Shown piece by piece: positions 12,226-25,471 of a stretch of DNA of 64,000 nucleotides (position 1 is its first letter; each line of letters opens with the position of its first letter). Location of the stretch: positions 248,001-312,000 of the forward strand of contig JAQFVV010000182.1 of assembly GCA_028023455.1 (NCBI GenBank), given 5' to 3'. The position numbers and the translations under genes were made by a program. The notes beneath the pieces were generated by a model that was not told where the DNA came from, made no database searches, and was given only the letters and a program-made list of their open reading frames with translations. The DNA comes from Epiperipatus broadwayi. Lineage: Eukaryota > Onychophora > Udeonychophora > Euonychophora > Peripatidae.

Positions 12226-12660
12226 ATATTGAATTAAATATTTTCATGAATTTATAAATTGATAAAGAATAGAAATGAAATTATATTTATGATATTGCCA
12301 GTACTATCAATTACTAATTGATAATTGTGAAGCTAAACAAGTTTTCTCTGTTAACCTATACAATACCTCTTTTGTTTTGGGTTTTAGTGAAGTAAAATGA
12401 GGGTTCTTTTACTTCAAACTCAATTTGTTATAAGGATTTAAATCCAGAAAGTTATATTTTATAAATGTAAGAATGCAGATCACTAGCAACTTTCTTGACA
12501 TCCTGCAAATAATAATCTTTTCCAGAGAATTGTATATGTTGAATTAAATAGTTTCATGAATTTTAAAATTAAGAAAAAATAGAAATAAAAATATTTTATC
12601 CAGCAAACTAAAGTAATTTTAATTTTTGATGCTGCCAGAAATCCATCAATTTTTAATATA
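12226..12660. repeat. Diverged direct repeat (~115 bp, two copies)
   Basis: Copies at about 12226-12340 and 12538-12660 share 'ttgaattaaat.ttttcatgaattt' and the order of the following motifs ('gat.ttgccag...atcaatt'). Spacing is about 312 bp. No coding sequence. Confidence 0.5.
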
Positions 12661-14285
12661 TATATGTAAATACAATAAAATCTTCATTATAGAATAATTA
12701 TTGCAATAAAATATATATATATATTAATTTTAATATTCTCATGGATAAATGATGATTTCCTATCATTATTTTCAGATATTCTGTGTAGTAAAAATAAAAT
12801 AGCTAAATAGCTGATGTTTCAGTACAATAATAAGTATTTTCATCTTATGAATGTGCATGAGATTTAAAATCGTTAGTTTTTTCTATTATTCTTTCCTCCT
12901 TAAACTCAAATTCTATTAGTTGAGAAGTTTTTAAAAATATTTTATCTTCCTATAGCTTTTTTCAAAAAATTTTTTTATTTTCTTCCATTCACACTTTTCA
13001 TTCGTGCTCTTGGGCCTTTAAAAAATCTCTATGGCTTCCCTTGGCACTCTCTGGTTATATTGTTCATTTTTTGCCAGAATATGAGTTTTATTAAAATTGA
13101 TTTGATCGTTAGTTAATTTTATGCGTGAATAAATGACTGACGAATTGGATTTTTCTCTAACTGCCAAAAAATATAAAAAAAATTAATATTTTTAAAATTT
13201 AATTCTGTACACTGCTTTTGTTTATATATATAAGAGGAAATGTTTATTTGTTATTACTTATAGTAATGATAAGCAATTAGCTAGTAATCAATCCAGAAAC
13301 AAATAACTTTCGAATCTACCCTTCTTCATTATTCTGTTTTTTTTTGTGTGTGTGTGTTTTTTTTAATTCTGGCATTTTTATGCTGTTTTTTGTTGTTATT
13401 GTTGTTGTTTTTCTATGATTAAAATCCAATGTTTATTTAAAATATAAAAAAATTGTGTCTGTTTTTGGCCTTGTTTTATTTAGTGCAGTAGTATAGTGAA
13501 GGTCCATGGGATCGCAGTTCAATCTCTGTCGATAAACCAGTGAATTATTATTTAGCTTTTTTTTACGTTTATTTTCCAGATTATTGCTTCAAAATATTTA
13601 AAATAAATGTTTGATAATTTGTTTTCAAAAATGAAGTTTTATATATAGTATAAAAAATAACTAGTTTCTGAAATCAGCTTTCGTTTACCTTTTTATTTAT
13701 CCGATTTTTTTTTAATGCATTATTTGACTATTGTGTTGCTAATAATACGAACTTAGGTGCGTGTAAATAATTTCATAATTATGAACACAAATATTATTCA
13801 CTTCGCTAGATACAAAAATAAATAGGTAGCTTTTCAGCGAAATCAATAGATTTTTATATATATATTTCTAATAGATTTAGTCAGCTAGGAGTAAATAAAT
13901 AGACTGAATATGAAAAAGTAACCCGTTCTTTTAAATTCGAAAACTTTTTTTTAATTGCATTTGAATTTAATTCGATAGAAAAAGATCTTTTTTTATTTGT
14001 CTATTATTAATTCTACAAAGATATTGAAATATCCTTTATAAAAGGGATTTCTTTATCTTTAATTTCCTTTTAGCACTGATGTGTTAAAGCAAGGGTTTAT
14101 TTGTTTAAAGCAATTCAAAACGGAAAGGGATTAACTGTAGTTTTCAAATAATTTTAAACTCTTAACTATTGATTATTATTGTTTCTTCTTTCTTTAGTAA
14201 TTAGCAACATTTTTGTACTTAAGTTTTATTATTAATGCTATTTCAGTAATTGAACACTGTTTTCATTAAATTGACATATACGATG
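12661..14285. other. AT-rich stretch, nothing identified
   Basis: Simple A/T runs and short microsatellites (GT at about 13346-13360, TTG at about 13390-13410). A tRNA-like scrap at 13485-13545 is too weak to call. CpG dinucleotides become more frequent from about 13500 on. Confidence 0.5.
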
Positions 14286-14289
14286 CCAC

Positions 14290-14667
14290 TGCATGGTTTA
14301 ACGGATATGACGTTCATATGACGTTGACAGGTTACAGTGGCCATGGATTGAAGTTGATCCTCATTTTCGCTCTTCATCTTCTAATACTTATCTTTTTCCA
14401 CAGTTGTTATTGTTCAATCATGCACCAATTAATAATCGTGCAACTTTTACATTACGTTTTGACATGCTAGTGACTTAAGCTAGAATTGAAAAAAAAATAC
14501 GAGCCGCTTGCCCAACGCAACGACGGGGAAAAAAGACTATGTGTAACGGTGTTTTAAAAAGAAATGGCAGTGATTCTGGATAAACTTATAATATTTATTA
14601 ATAAACCTTGGCTCGCTCCAACTGTCCCGTAACGCTCGTCAAACAACTCATCAATTTCAGATTGTAG
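14290..14667 (+). promoter_or_regulatory. Candidate promoter / non-coding first exon with CRE-like pair
   Basis: This pocket has more G+C and more CpG than most of the window. Two direct TGACGT half-sites (14308-14313 and 14319-14324) are spaced exactly 11 bp apart, one helical turn; TGACGT is the core of CREB/ATF-type sites. On the plus strand the pocket ends at a good 5' splice site (GATTGTAG|GTAAGC, GT at 14668). I infer a possible promoter and first exon splicing to the exon candidate at 19590. A 70-codon minus-strand frame overlaps it but shows no known motif. Moderate to low certainty. Confidence 0.3.
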
Positions 14668-15339
14668 GTAAGCAACTGTCTTTTCTATTGAAATTTTTAA
14701 TATGTTTTTTGCCAATTTTTTTATATACCTTATTTTAAAATTAAATGTAAATAGACTTTTGTCCATTCGGCTTAGAATATAAATAATAGAATTTTAGCCC
14801 AAAAAAATTGATATTCGCAAAAAAAAAAAAAAAAAAAAACGAAAAGAAAAAAAACGCTATTTATCCATGCACACACACATATATACGCTCGTTTGCACAT
14901 ATGTATATATTTACTTATTTGCATTAAAAAAAAAAAGAGAGACTAAAATTTAACACTTCGAAAAATAATATAGTATTTAAATTATAAGCAAAGTAAAATA
15001 TATATAAAACTTTTAAAACCAAAATATTTTTTGTATACACATGCTTCCATAGAACATTGTTAAAATCTTTCCACTGCAGCATGAATATCTATCGCCCCTA
15101 CAGTCAGTTAACCTTTTACCATACCCATCAAATATAGACTTGAAAAATTTTCAAAAGAGAATTGTAACTTTCAGTGCAATTTTTATAAATATGAGCGACT
15201 TTTAAACTCAGAAAAGTTATATCCTTATTAAATTGCTTATATTGTGACAAAGTCTAACATTTCATCAATAAATTGTAATTATATATATACTATTTACTGA
15301 ATTTCAACTATTTTATAATCTACAGAAAAGTAAAAAGAA

Positions 15340-16925
15340 AAACTAAACGGGAAAGCCCGCTACGCTTCGCGGTTTTAAAAAAAGTTTCTGGTTGTAGATC
15401 TTAGAAGTTTAAATAAATTATATTAGAATAACTATAGATTCTATTGATATTCATGGTCTTGTGTAATTGTATAGAAACAGTTTTCTTTTTGATAAAATAA
15501 CTCGTGGGTACTTAATCTTATATTAATTAACTGCTAAAAATATTTATTTAGTTTATAACAAATACTATTTTAGTTGGAAAAATAACTTTCAAATAACTCA
15601 AGAGTTTGAATTTAAGTTTGATATTTAGAGTTGTTAATTATTCAAAAAGTCCTGTGATCTTCGAGTATTCGAATGACGCATTGAACTCAACAGTTCTATT
15701 CATTTTACAAATTGAGATTTTTTTTTTACTTTACTCTGTTGAGTACAGATTCGGATTTTTTAACCCTTCTGCCGCCACTATGCCACTAATCTAAATTGCA
15801 CTGAGCATTTAATAAATATTTTCGATTGTCAAAAAAATGCCTTAAATGTTATATAGATATTGCTAGTATTTATATAGTTTAATCTAGAAGTTTTATTACC
15901 TATTATGGATTAATATTCACTTTCTGCAATTAAGATACGTTCTTATTTTAATTTAGTAAACTAAATTAAAAACTGTCTTAAAGTCAACTTAAAAATGATA
16001 ATCAATCAATTTTATGATTTTAACATATGACAGTTTATTCAACCAGTTGTATTAGGTACAAAATACACCTATCACTAATTGGGTAGCGGGCTACAATTGC
16101 AATAATCAATTGAATTTTTTAGGTGAAGAGAATTGGCTAAAAGAGCACATTTCTTAATACTAATTATATATATTATAGCTAATATTCAGACAATTTAGAA
16201 GCTACTTAAATATATAACTATATTGCTTAAGTTTTGAAGTGAAGTATTATTATTATCCAAGGTGAAATTTTGTTTATTTTTATGTACCTTTTTGCGACTT
16301 CAAAATAAATTATGATTTGCTTTTTGCTTTATCAGAATGAACTTATGATCTTTGTTTCAAGTTGTCCTACAGACTTTTGATTGTGTTCCATAATAAAAAA
16401 GTAACAATTATTATTTTTATAGTAGAAAGAAGTGGGAGTAAAATGATTTTTTTTTTAAAAAAAATCGGTATAAAATGTTTGGGTGCATTCATGCTAAAAA
16501 CTATGGTGTCTTACAGTGAAATAATACAGTAATGGGAAGAGAGTGGTGGTATATTGACACTAGGTAATAGAACTAAGAGGCCAAGTTTACAATATGTTTC
16601 TTTTTACTTGGCATAAAAGATTCCAATTAGAACTGTGTGAGTAAAACAAGTCATGCACTCCTCATCCTATATATCATTGCCATGTTATTAACTTTCTTTA
16701 CATGGGAACTGTATGTGTGTGAAACAGGCTAAAAAGTGACTTTTTTTTTTAATGCTATCTAATCTAGAAAACATATTCTATGTTAAAAATTTAGTTATAG
16801 CTTACACATATCTTAGAAAGTCACACAAAAAAATTAGATTATAATGCCATTATAATACTATTTATATATACAATAATTTTAAAAAAAGATATAGCAAATA
16901 TTAGCAAAAATTTTTTTATATAATA
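15340..16925. other. AT-rich stretch with a small GC pocket
   Basis: Near 15349-15374 a short CpG-rich palindrome-like patch (cccgctacgcttcgcgg) interrupts A/T sequence. A 62-codon plus frame (15606-15794) has no recognisable domain. No gene is supported. Confidence 0.5.
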
Positions 16926-16929
16926 ATAC

Positions 16930-17105
16930 CATCTAGTGTACATTCTAGTAATCAGTAGATGCTAAAAAGTTGTGCATTTTAATCCCTAATAAGTGCCTTC
17001 CATCCAATATCTCTGGACTAATTTCTAGCTTATGGCTTGCATCAGTAATGAGCCTTGGATCTGTGAACAATGCATCTGAATCTTTGGAATGCACAACCTT
17101 CTACC
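16930..17105. repeat. Solo half-copy of the 34.7-kb foldback family
   Basis: Its core (ccagtctct/ggactaatttctagctt...gagccttggatctg) matches the arms of the foldback element at 34718-35164. It is bracketed by GTTGTGCATT (about 16969) and GAATGCACAAC (about 17087), a short inverted pair that echoes the gtttgtgcat/atgcacaaac pair of the larger element. Confidence 0.5.
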
Positions 17106-19580
17106 ATTTATTAATTAATAGTTTTCCCTAGATAGAACTATGTGTGATAAAAATTTTGATAGTGTTTTAATAGTTTATATAAGCATAATCAAATGGTGAT
17201 CATATGATAATGTATTATATTGTTTTGTTTTTTCTACTAATGTTTGTTAATCACAATTTAGATACATTTTTCTGATGTTATGTATTTTTGGGCTGGGGCA
17301 AGATAATGATATGGAAAAGTTTATCCAAATTGTGGGCTAACAGACATTTATAGAAAAAAAAACAATAGTGGTTACTATACCTATGAAAAGAAATGTATCT
17401 ATAAATAATATTATAGTATATTTTATTATTTTTAAATTTTATTGTTTTGCCTTTTTAAGATATGCACAAGATATAGCCAAATTTTAACATAGAATAGGCT
17501 TACTAGAATAGGTGGCACTATGAAAATTCATTAATTTTTGGTTCCTTCACACATGCACAATTTGCATATAAATAACATGGCAAGCATTTATGGGAAGAGA
17601 TGCCCATGATATATTTCACACATATATTTTTGATTGGAGCAGTTTTGCACCAAAAGTAAAAAGAAGACTTATTCTACTATACTTAATGTTTCAGAGAAAG
17701 TGCTTTGTTTTTTAAAATTATAAATTTTGGTCTCAAAAATTCCCCCAGGTGTGGTAAGTGGAATCCAAATTACTTCATAGCAAGTGACTGTATAGGATTG
17801 TTGCAGCATTGTTTACATGTTTTTGTTATAAGTATAAGTCAAGAATGAAAAAGAAGTCACTGTAATAGAGTCCTTATACCTGGAGATTTTTGAGTGATTA
17901 TAATTTCAAGATTAATATGACAGTCACATTTAAAAAATGGATCATATTCCAAACATATGGAAAAAATTTGATGATTGTTTTTTAAAAACAAATATTACTT
18001 GTGCCCAGATTTAACTGCTGTTAAAAACTAAAAGTTACCAAATTGAATTTTCAAACTAATGGAGTTTTTAAAGCATGAAATTATCTTAAAAAGTGTGATG
18101 TAGAAAAAGTAGCTGTTGATTTTGATCATAACTGGATTCTGACATTCTCTTCTTAATTGAATAATAAAATGATTAAAACAGGAGTTTAAAGATAAAAATT
18201 AATGACTAATAAAAAGATTTAAGAGTGAAATTAGAAGATTAAAACTCAAAGAAAAGACAATTTTCTGATTAGGAAGATTTTTCTTTGAAGCATATTATAA
18301 TGCTTTAACCAGTTAATGGCATTATTTTATGTGATATAAGATTTTAAAAATGAAGATTGTATTGAGATCTTTTGAATAATTATATAATAATTTGATGATT
18401 ACATTTAATGATATGTCAATTTTATTTATTCATTTAAATTTATGAAAGATATTTAAAAAAAACCCAGCTTTGTAATTTTAAAAATGAAAATGATAGTATG
18501 TTTGCTTCTAAAACTTCTGAAGTTGTTTATGATTACATGATTTCATGAAGATATGTCAGAATGTTTCTGTTGTACAATGGGAGTAAAAACTAAACTAAAA
18601 TTACTAATTTGAATTTTTAAATTAATTATGCTATTGAAACATAGAATTCTTTAATTAATGGTTAATATCATGAATTTTAATTGTCCTTTCAAGATTTTTA
18701 TCAAATAAATTGTTTCTAATCATAGACGAATGGTTATTAGAGATTCAGTGTGATTTGTTTTCATTTTGCCACAGAAATGAAAAAAAAAAAAAGCTGCAAA
18801 TATAGAATTTAATATTGCTTTTACAGATTTGGATAAAGATATGATTCCGTTCCTCAAAAAAAAATTGTGACTATGTTTAAAATAACTGGCTGCCCTTAAA
18901 GATTATTAAAAAAATAAAAACAATTATACCATTTTTGCCGTAATTATATGAAAGGAAGAATTCTTATTGGCTATGAAAAATCTCTAAGCCTTTAAAATAG
19001 CCACTGAGTTAACAGGAATTCGTTGTCATTCCAATTTTGTTTTAATTTTAATGGCCTGGCATTTGAAACATTTTATAGCCATCTTCTTGAAACAGTCAAC
19101 ATATTGTACATAAAGTTGATGCCATACGGATTGTTAATTCGAAATGATTAAAAGTATGTTTATCTGCTTGATTTTCGGAATTGGATTATACTAATAATTT
19201 TGCAATGATTGTCAATTCAAAGAATAATCCTAGTATATTTTTATTGTTTTAAAACTAACATATAAAAAATGTTTTAGTAATTTAAAACAAATATTAATTG
19301 TTTTATTATTTAATAAAGAAAAAAAAATCAACAATTTTCGGTTAACGCATTTATAATGAATTAGTTAAAACATTTTGGTAGATTTTAAAATAAAAAGATA
19401 AATTTGAATGCTAAGCTGCAACACAGAGTGCTGTACTTTTATATTTAATAAATAAAAAGATAAGGGTTTCAATATAGTGATATAATTAGTACAAATAAAT
19501 TAGTTGTCAAAATTATTTTAATAAAGCGAACTAAAAAATACTTTATTTCTATTGATGCAATATAAAGATATTGTAACTTT
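17106..19580. other. AT-rich stretch, no supported gene
   Basis: Plus-strand frames between about 17700 and 19200 show short coding-like runs broken by many stops. I could not tie them to a family with confidence. Otherwise A/T-rich sequence. Confidence 0.45.
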
Positions 19581-19589
19581 TTTTTTCAG

Positions 19590-19693
19590 GATTCTTTGAA
19601 ATAGTTTTTAAATGAGATGGCAAGATCATAAGACAAATCTCTCACATCTTCCGCCTGCTAGATGGGATAATAATGAATATAATATTGTTGAAG
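19590..19693 (+). CDS. Candidate first coding exon of an unknown host gene
   Basis: A strong 3' splice site (T-run then CAG, AG at 19588-19589) opens a segment with an ATG at 19612. From there 27 codons run MRWQDHKTNLSHLPPARW and on to a possible donor GAAG|GTGTGT (GT at 19694), with alternatives at 19696 and 19698 (GTAAGA). Without splicing the frame stops at 19699. The segment has balanced base composition and ordinary codons in sharp contrast with the flanks. The protein start is not recognised. It could join the candidate first exon ending at 14667; later exons were not found. A chance ORF of this size is possible. Confidence 0.3.
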
Positions 19694-19699
19694 GTGTGT

Positions 19700-22600
19700 A
19701 AGAATAGTATAATTTTTATAAACATACTTTGTTGTTAACATTAACATTATTTTTATGAGAGAAGCAGACCATATTTATATTATAAATTATCTTAAAACAC
19801 TTCAAAAAGTTCATTGAAATGAGACGATGAATAATAAGGAAAAATGTTGGAAGGTTCTCAAAAGAAAAATCTGTGGCAGAAAATCTTAAAATGAAACATT
19901 ATATTATATTAAATAAATATTCTAAAATTATGGGATTATATTTGTGGTTTACAGATTGGTTTGGATAGTTGTCATAAAATTCATATTTATTTTTTTATTT
20001 TTGGCTTTCTTTTTTTCTGAAGTTAGGATGGCTATATTTATTTATGAGTGGCTATTAATAATAATTATATGTTTGTTGTTTAGTGCCTACCCTTTTATAT
20101 GCAGGATAAACATTTTTGCATATTTCAGTAATGGTCTTTTTAATATACTGAATTTTGATTATAGTTTGAATATTTTAATTATTTAATTTACTTTACCAAT
20201 TACTTTTTTTTAATGGCCATTTTTTATATTTATTGTTCTTAATAATGCAATTATATATATATTTTTAAAAATCAGTTTTTCACTTCATAATTTTTTTTAA
20301 TGTTATTATTGTTGTTTGTATATTCACAAACCTGTATGTATACACCAATATATATTTCTAAATATAATTTTATAATTTATGTATTTTATTTTTAATGGAT
20401 ATAGATATGCAATATAAGGAATTATATTTCACTAATAAATTAAATAATACATTATTACTATATACATGGAGAAAGTTTGTAGCCATTTGGGACATAAACA
20501 GTACAAAACATTAAAAAAAACAAAAAACAATAAAATGTAAAATTAGATTATTTAAGGTCAAAAAGATAAATGAAAATTAATTAAGAAAAAATATTTTGGT
20601 ATAAATAAAATAGTTTCATAATTATATATTATAAATGAAAATATATTTATATTTCTTTTGTAAAACTTTTATTTTTAACAGTTTTTCTTTTCATTGTGGT
20701 CATTTAAGTGATTATTAATATATACTATTTGCTATTATTGCTTAGAAAAGTAGACAGATTGGTTTAGATGGTTTTAATAATGGAAGTTTGTAGTTTCACA
20801 AATCAATGAAGAGATGATACAATAAATATTGAAACTACTATGGAAGTACAGAATATTGAAAACCAAAAAGTCCAATTCAAAAATTGGTGAACAGTAATAA
20901 GGGGCAAGGCTCAAAATAATACCCAGAGAAGAACAGAAAAACAGATTCTAAATACAAATACAAAAAAATTATTTTAAAAATAACAATTAAAACAGAGGTC
21001 AATAAAAGATGAAAATAGAAAACTCACTAATAAGAATGTAATTTGAAAATAGGCAGATTTCTAGTCTGCATTATGTAAATAAAATATTTATGTAAAATTA
21101 TGAAAATTGCTTTAAAGAATACAACTTCAAAAAAATAATAAATAAAAGCAATAAATAGAAAAAAGAAAGGATATTCTGGACAATTTATTTTAGTAAATTT
21201 AGGCAGATACTTAAAAATATGACAATACATGAAAAGAATATACAATATAGGGTAAAGGAGACAAAATCATTTACTATTGCCATATAAAAAATGAAAACAA
21301 TACAGAATTTAAAAAAACAAACATAACCATTGTGCTAGGGTTTGATGATGACTATTTTAAATAAGCAAATGAAGTCTCAAATAGAAAAATAATTTTCTAA
21401 TGAATATAACTTTTTTTTTGGAAGGCATAGTTTAACAAAAACTTAGAATCTTCCATACAAAAAAAGATACAATTTTAAAAAATCAAAACATGCAAAAATT
21501 AATAAATAAAAATAGATAGAAATTAACATTATATTCAGCAAAGGTTTTTCATAGGTTAGTTATTACATTTTAAAATTAAAAATAAAGGAAGTTTACATCT
21601 GGTCAAGCAATAAGTTTTCTTTACATTATTCTTTTATTTAAAGAATTTCATATTGAAAAAAAAAAAAAAAAATGGCAAAATGTATTCAATGTTTATAAAT
21701 TAGGATCAAATAATACTACATTAATTGATTAGTGTATTTACTTCTCAATAGAAAGACTATGAAGTATCCATTTTATTTATAAGAAACTTTACTTATTGGC
21801 TACATAGTTATCACTTCCATTATTTGACGATAGAAAATAACAATTACGGGTCTGCCTAATTTGAAAGACATTCTCAAGGCTGTGATTAAATATTGATCAC
21901 GGTATTTATTTCAAACTCAAATTGAATATATTGGTGTTTTTTTTTTTTTATTTCAAACTTTGCTCAATATCAACTTATCTGTCACTAAAGCGTTGGTTTA
22001 TTTGTAGAGGGAACATTCACCTCTAATTAACGCTAGTTTTATTCAAATTATTATTTATGTAATTGTTAATTTAAATATTAATATAATATTGGATTCTTTC
22101 TAATTACATACCACAGTTTTATTTAATTAGCGACAACTAGATACAGTCATTTGCAGTTTTTTGAAGAACGGTCTGGTTTTTATATAAGTTATTGTTTATG
22201 TTAATAATAACTTAAATAAAATAAATTAATAAATACATTGTATAAGTGAATAACTAAGTCATAAAGGAGAATAAAACAAAAAGTAATCGTGAAAGACACC
22301 CTATTCCACTATTCATTTATGGATAAGAAAAACTAAATCTTTCTCTAAAATTAGTGCTACTCTGCCACTCAATTTATGACAAATTTAAATATTCTTATTT
22401 TTTTATTAATAAATAAACAATAATAAACTTGGGTTCAAAACTTTCTTAAACCACAAAACTTTTCTGAATAGTTGACCGCATATTTTTAATTTAATACAAA
22501 CTTGTATTTTTTTAAATAAAAAATATTTTGATCCGAATGTGCGTGTGTATTTTATTTTTTAAAAAAATAGTAATAAATTTTTATAAAATATTTACATCAA

Positions 22601-22985
22601 AGGAAATACGAGTGAATAAAATAGAGCAAAACAAATAACATGTAAACAAATAAAATAGAGTAAAATAAAAACAAAGCAAATTTAATAGTTGATTTGTAAA
22701 TATATTAGAAATTTGATTTACTAAATTAACCTTTTATAGTAATTCAGAACAAGTTTTCTGTAATAACAATAATAACAATTTAGATTATATTAATGATTTA
22801 ATATTTAAAAAATTAGCTATCAGCTATAAAGCTATGGGATCGACTTTTAGTTGAGTGAAGCGAAATTTCTGGGCAATTTATAATTTATCTCTTGAGACGG
22901 GACAATGAAGCAATAGCCCTGTATAGTTTGGCGCAGTAATAAAGTGACAGGCTTAAGAGCTAAAGATTCCTGGATTAAATCTCAT
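19700..22985. other. AT-rich stretch, nothing identified
   Basis: Long A/T runs with scattered short ORFs (such as 19944-20186 on plus and 21027-21245 on minus) that look like hydrophobic by-products of T-rich or A-rich DNA. No motif, RNA gene or clear repeat was recognised. Confidence 0.5.
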
Positions 22986-22989
22986 CTCA

Positions 22990-23824
22990 GATACTTTAAT
23001 TCCTGTAGGAACAGAAATAATTATAGTCACAGCTATAAAGTATGTCCACATATCAACATCTATTCCAGCTGTAAACATATGATGAGACATACAATAAATC
23101 CTAATAATCCAAATGGTAATATTGCATAAATTATCCTAATGATCCAAAAGATTCTTTTTTCCTCTATAATGATTAAAAATATGCTAAACTATTCTAAATT
23201 CTTATAGAATTAAAATATACACCTCAAGGTGTATAAAAAATCGAAATAAATGTTGATATAAAATTGGACCTTCCCTCTACTGCCGATCAAAAACAAGAAG
23301 AGTTAATAATATTGTAACAGCAGCTCTCTTAATACAAGTAAAGACCATAATAAAATAGCAGTAATCTTAACTGATCAAACAAACATATGGACATATTCAA
23401 AAATTATTCCATATGTTTCTATATTGATTACAGTTGTAATAAAATTTAATGCCTCCAACGTAGAAGAAATTCCAGCAAGATATAATGAAAAAAATGTAAA
23501 TTCACTAAACTGTCTTTATGGGTAAACTGTTCATCCAGTTGCAGTTCTTATAATAAAAATGAAGGAGGTAATAATCAAAATCTTGAATTAATGGAACAAA
23601 TCAATTCACAAAACCCCAATTATAATTGGTATAACTATAAATAAAATTATTACAAAACATGTGTTGTAACAATATCATCACCCAACAAATTTCCCATTAC
23701 TATTAATTCTGTTCTAATCTATGGCCTTAATAAAGTCCCAACTATAGCTCATCAAACTCCAGAAATAAAATATATTGTTCCAATATCCTTATGATTTGTC
23801 AAAAATATTTATCCATCTCAAGCA
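22990..23824 (-). pseudogene. cox1: NUMT: nuclear copy of mitochondrial cox1 (5' two-thirds)
   Basis: Read on the minus strand from about 23824 downward, the sequence follows cytochrome c oxidase subunit I almost from its N-terminus. NHKDIGT lies near 23800, LLPPS near 23570 and SLYLAGISS near 23470. WSVKITAILL lies near 23365, DPILYQHLF-like GPILYQHLF near 23255 and SFGSLG near 23145. [12 protein letters not shown] near 23070 carries the conserved HH pair, and VPTGIK near 23000. Several Trp positions are TGA, as in the invertebrate mitochondrial code. Frameshifts, stops and small deletions (about 835 bp for roughly 300 codons) show it is a decayed nuclear insert. Confidence 0.9.
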
Positions 23825-23829
23825 ACTAA

Positions 23830-25261
23830 CTGTTCGATTATTATTAGTATTAGTATTATGAAAGAAGCAAATGATGATATTCTTTGTATGCTATTGTAAA
23901 GCAGTGTCTATAGCATCTAACTCACTACCAAATCTGAAGACACTTATTTAATGGATCCTAGAAATAGACTAATTGCAAGTGTCTGATCAGAGTGTATTGA
24001 AATCCTTAATCTTAATAAAGCCTTGCTCAGTGGCAAATTTGCTGTCATAAGAATATCTATCTTCATTCTGATTGCTTTGTGGCTTGCCAGGTGTCATCTT
24101 AAATTCAATTAAAACATGCAGAACCTGTGGGATACATGTAAGGAAACCTTATGTAATCTTAAGATCAGAGACCACTTACTGGCACCTGAGAGGCTATTTT
24201 TAAATACATGGAAACAAATAGCACTGAACAACAACCAGAACTTCTCCCTAACAATATGATCTAAATTATGATCTCAAAGATATTAGAGAAAGATTCACCA
24301 TAGCATCTGGAGATCTGGGGTATGAAAGGAGATGGCAAACTAAGACATTGAAATCAACTTACTGGAAAGAAGAACCAACAGATTGGATGACAAAGAGGGT
24401 TTAACTCTGCAATCGTGTTTCTATGAGAAAAATAATAAGCTCTGTAATAGTGGCAATTTGAACTGTGGGTTACCCCCCTCCCCAGAAATAATAGTAGATT
24501 GGTTAATCTGATATCTCATTCCAATAAATAAATGACTGAAAAATAATAAATCTCAACTGGTGATCACAGGTAAGAAGTGAGACTGAATTTGAATAAAACT
24601 CGCATTCAATCTATAAACTAAAGGATTGTTCAATCTCCAATCTAATAAAAACAATAAAACTAGCACATGAACTCCAAGGCGCAGTCTTTGGGGCAGACAT
24701 ACCTCAGTTGCATATATATAATAGCATGATACCTAAAATACTTTATGCATTAACTGACATGGAGTGGCCATTGAATCTATTGTCCAAGTTATTAATGTAT
24801 AACAAGAATTTGTGTATTTATTCTAAAGAAATGTTTTCCTTAATAAAAAAAAATCTGAAGACACTTGAGAGAAAGCTCTGAAAATTCAGTCTGTATGAAA
24901 AATAACAATGAAAGAATTTTTTTTTTTTTTCAAAATATCACATCAGAAGAACAATAGATTTCTGTTTTACATCATAAGATTTTATGTTTTGTAGAATAAA
25001 TTTTAGTTATATATCTACCTAACATTTGTAAACTAACACTCTCATATATTTATTTAGTTTATAAATATCAAATAATTTTGAAACAATAAATATAATCATT
25101 ATCTAGGATTTACAGTGATTCATTTTGCAAGTATAAATCGTATTTATTATTTAGATCATGGATAATCAAAGTTACTCCTTTGAAAAAAAAAAGGAAAAAT
25201 GTCTATATACATATATATTGAGAAGAGTCTTTGTGTGCTGGATAGCTTATTTATCTGCTAT
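23830..25261. other. Mixed-composition stretch, no identified element
   Basis: 23900-24480 is less AT-rich than its surroundings and may be an old, unrecognised element. Its plus-strand translation has a few short coding-like runs (for example around 24440-24500) but no motif I can name. No RNA gene was seen. Confidence 0.4.
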
Positions 25262-25471
25262 CCCATGACCAGAGCCAGATTTAAGGCGATTGGAGCGATT
25301 GGGCCCAATTGGGCCCCGCACTTGAAGGGGCCCCGCATCACCACCAAAATTAACAAAAAGTTATTTTTCAAAATATTGAATTTGCATTTTATTTAAATAT
25401 TTAATATATAGAGGGCACCACAAAAAAATCTAATCGGGCCCGCACTTATTGGATCCGGCCCTGCCCATGAC
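25262..25471. mobile_element. Short hAT-type MITE with perfect 8-bp target duplication
   Basis: The element (25270-25463, 194 bp) begins CAGAGCCAGATTTAA and ends TTGGATCCGGCCCTG, imperfect terminal inverted repeats. It is flanked on both sides by CCCATGAC (25262-25269 and 25464-25471). Eight-base duplications and CAG...CTG ends are the hallmark of hAT transposons. It has a GC-rich subterminal part (GGGCCC repeats) and no coding capacity. The perfect target duplication suggests a fairly recent insertion compared with the rest. Confidence 0.88.

Noticed and set aside
13485-13545. tRNA-like scrap (tagtatagtgaagg ... gcagttcaatctctg)
   Set aside because: A- and B-box-like strings are present but no acceptor or anticodon stem can be drawn.
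15349-15374. GC-rich palindrome-like patch
   Set aside because: Isolated and short, no paired feature or known site.
17700-19200. Possible piggyBac transposase relic on plus
   Set aside because: A few residues near 19080-19180 resemble a piggyBac block, but order and motifs are not convincing.
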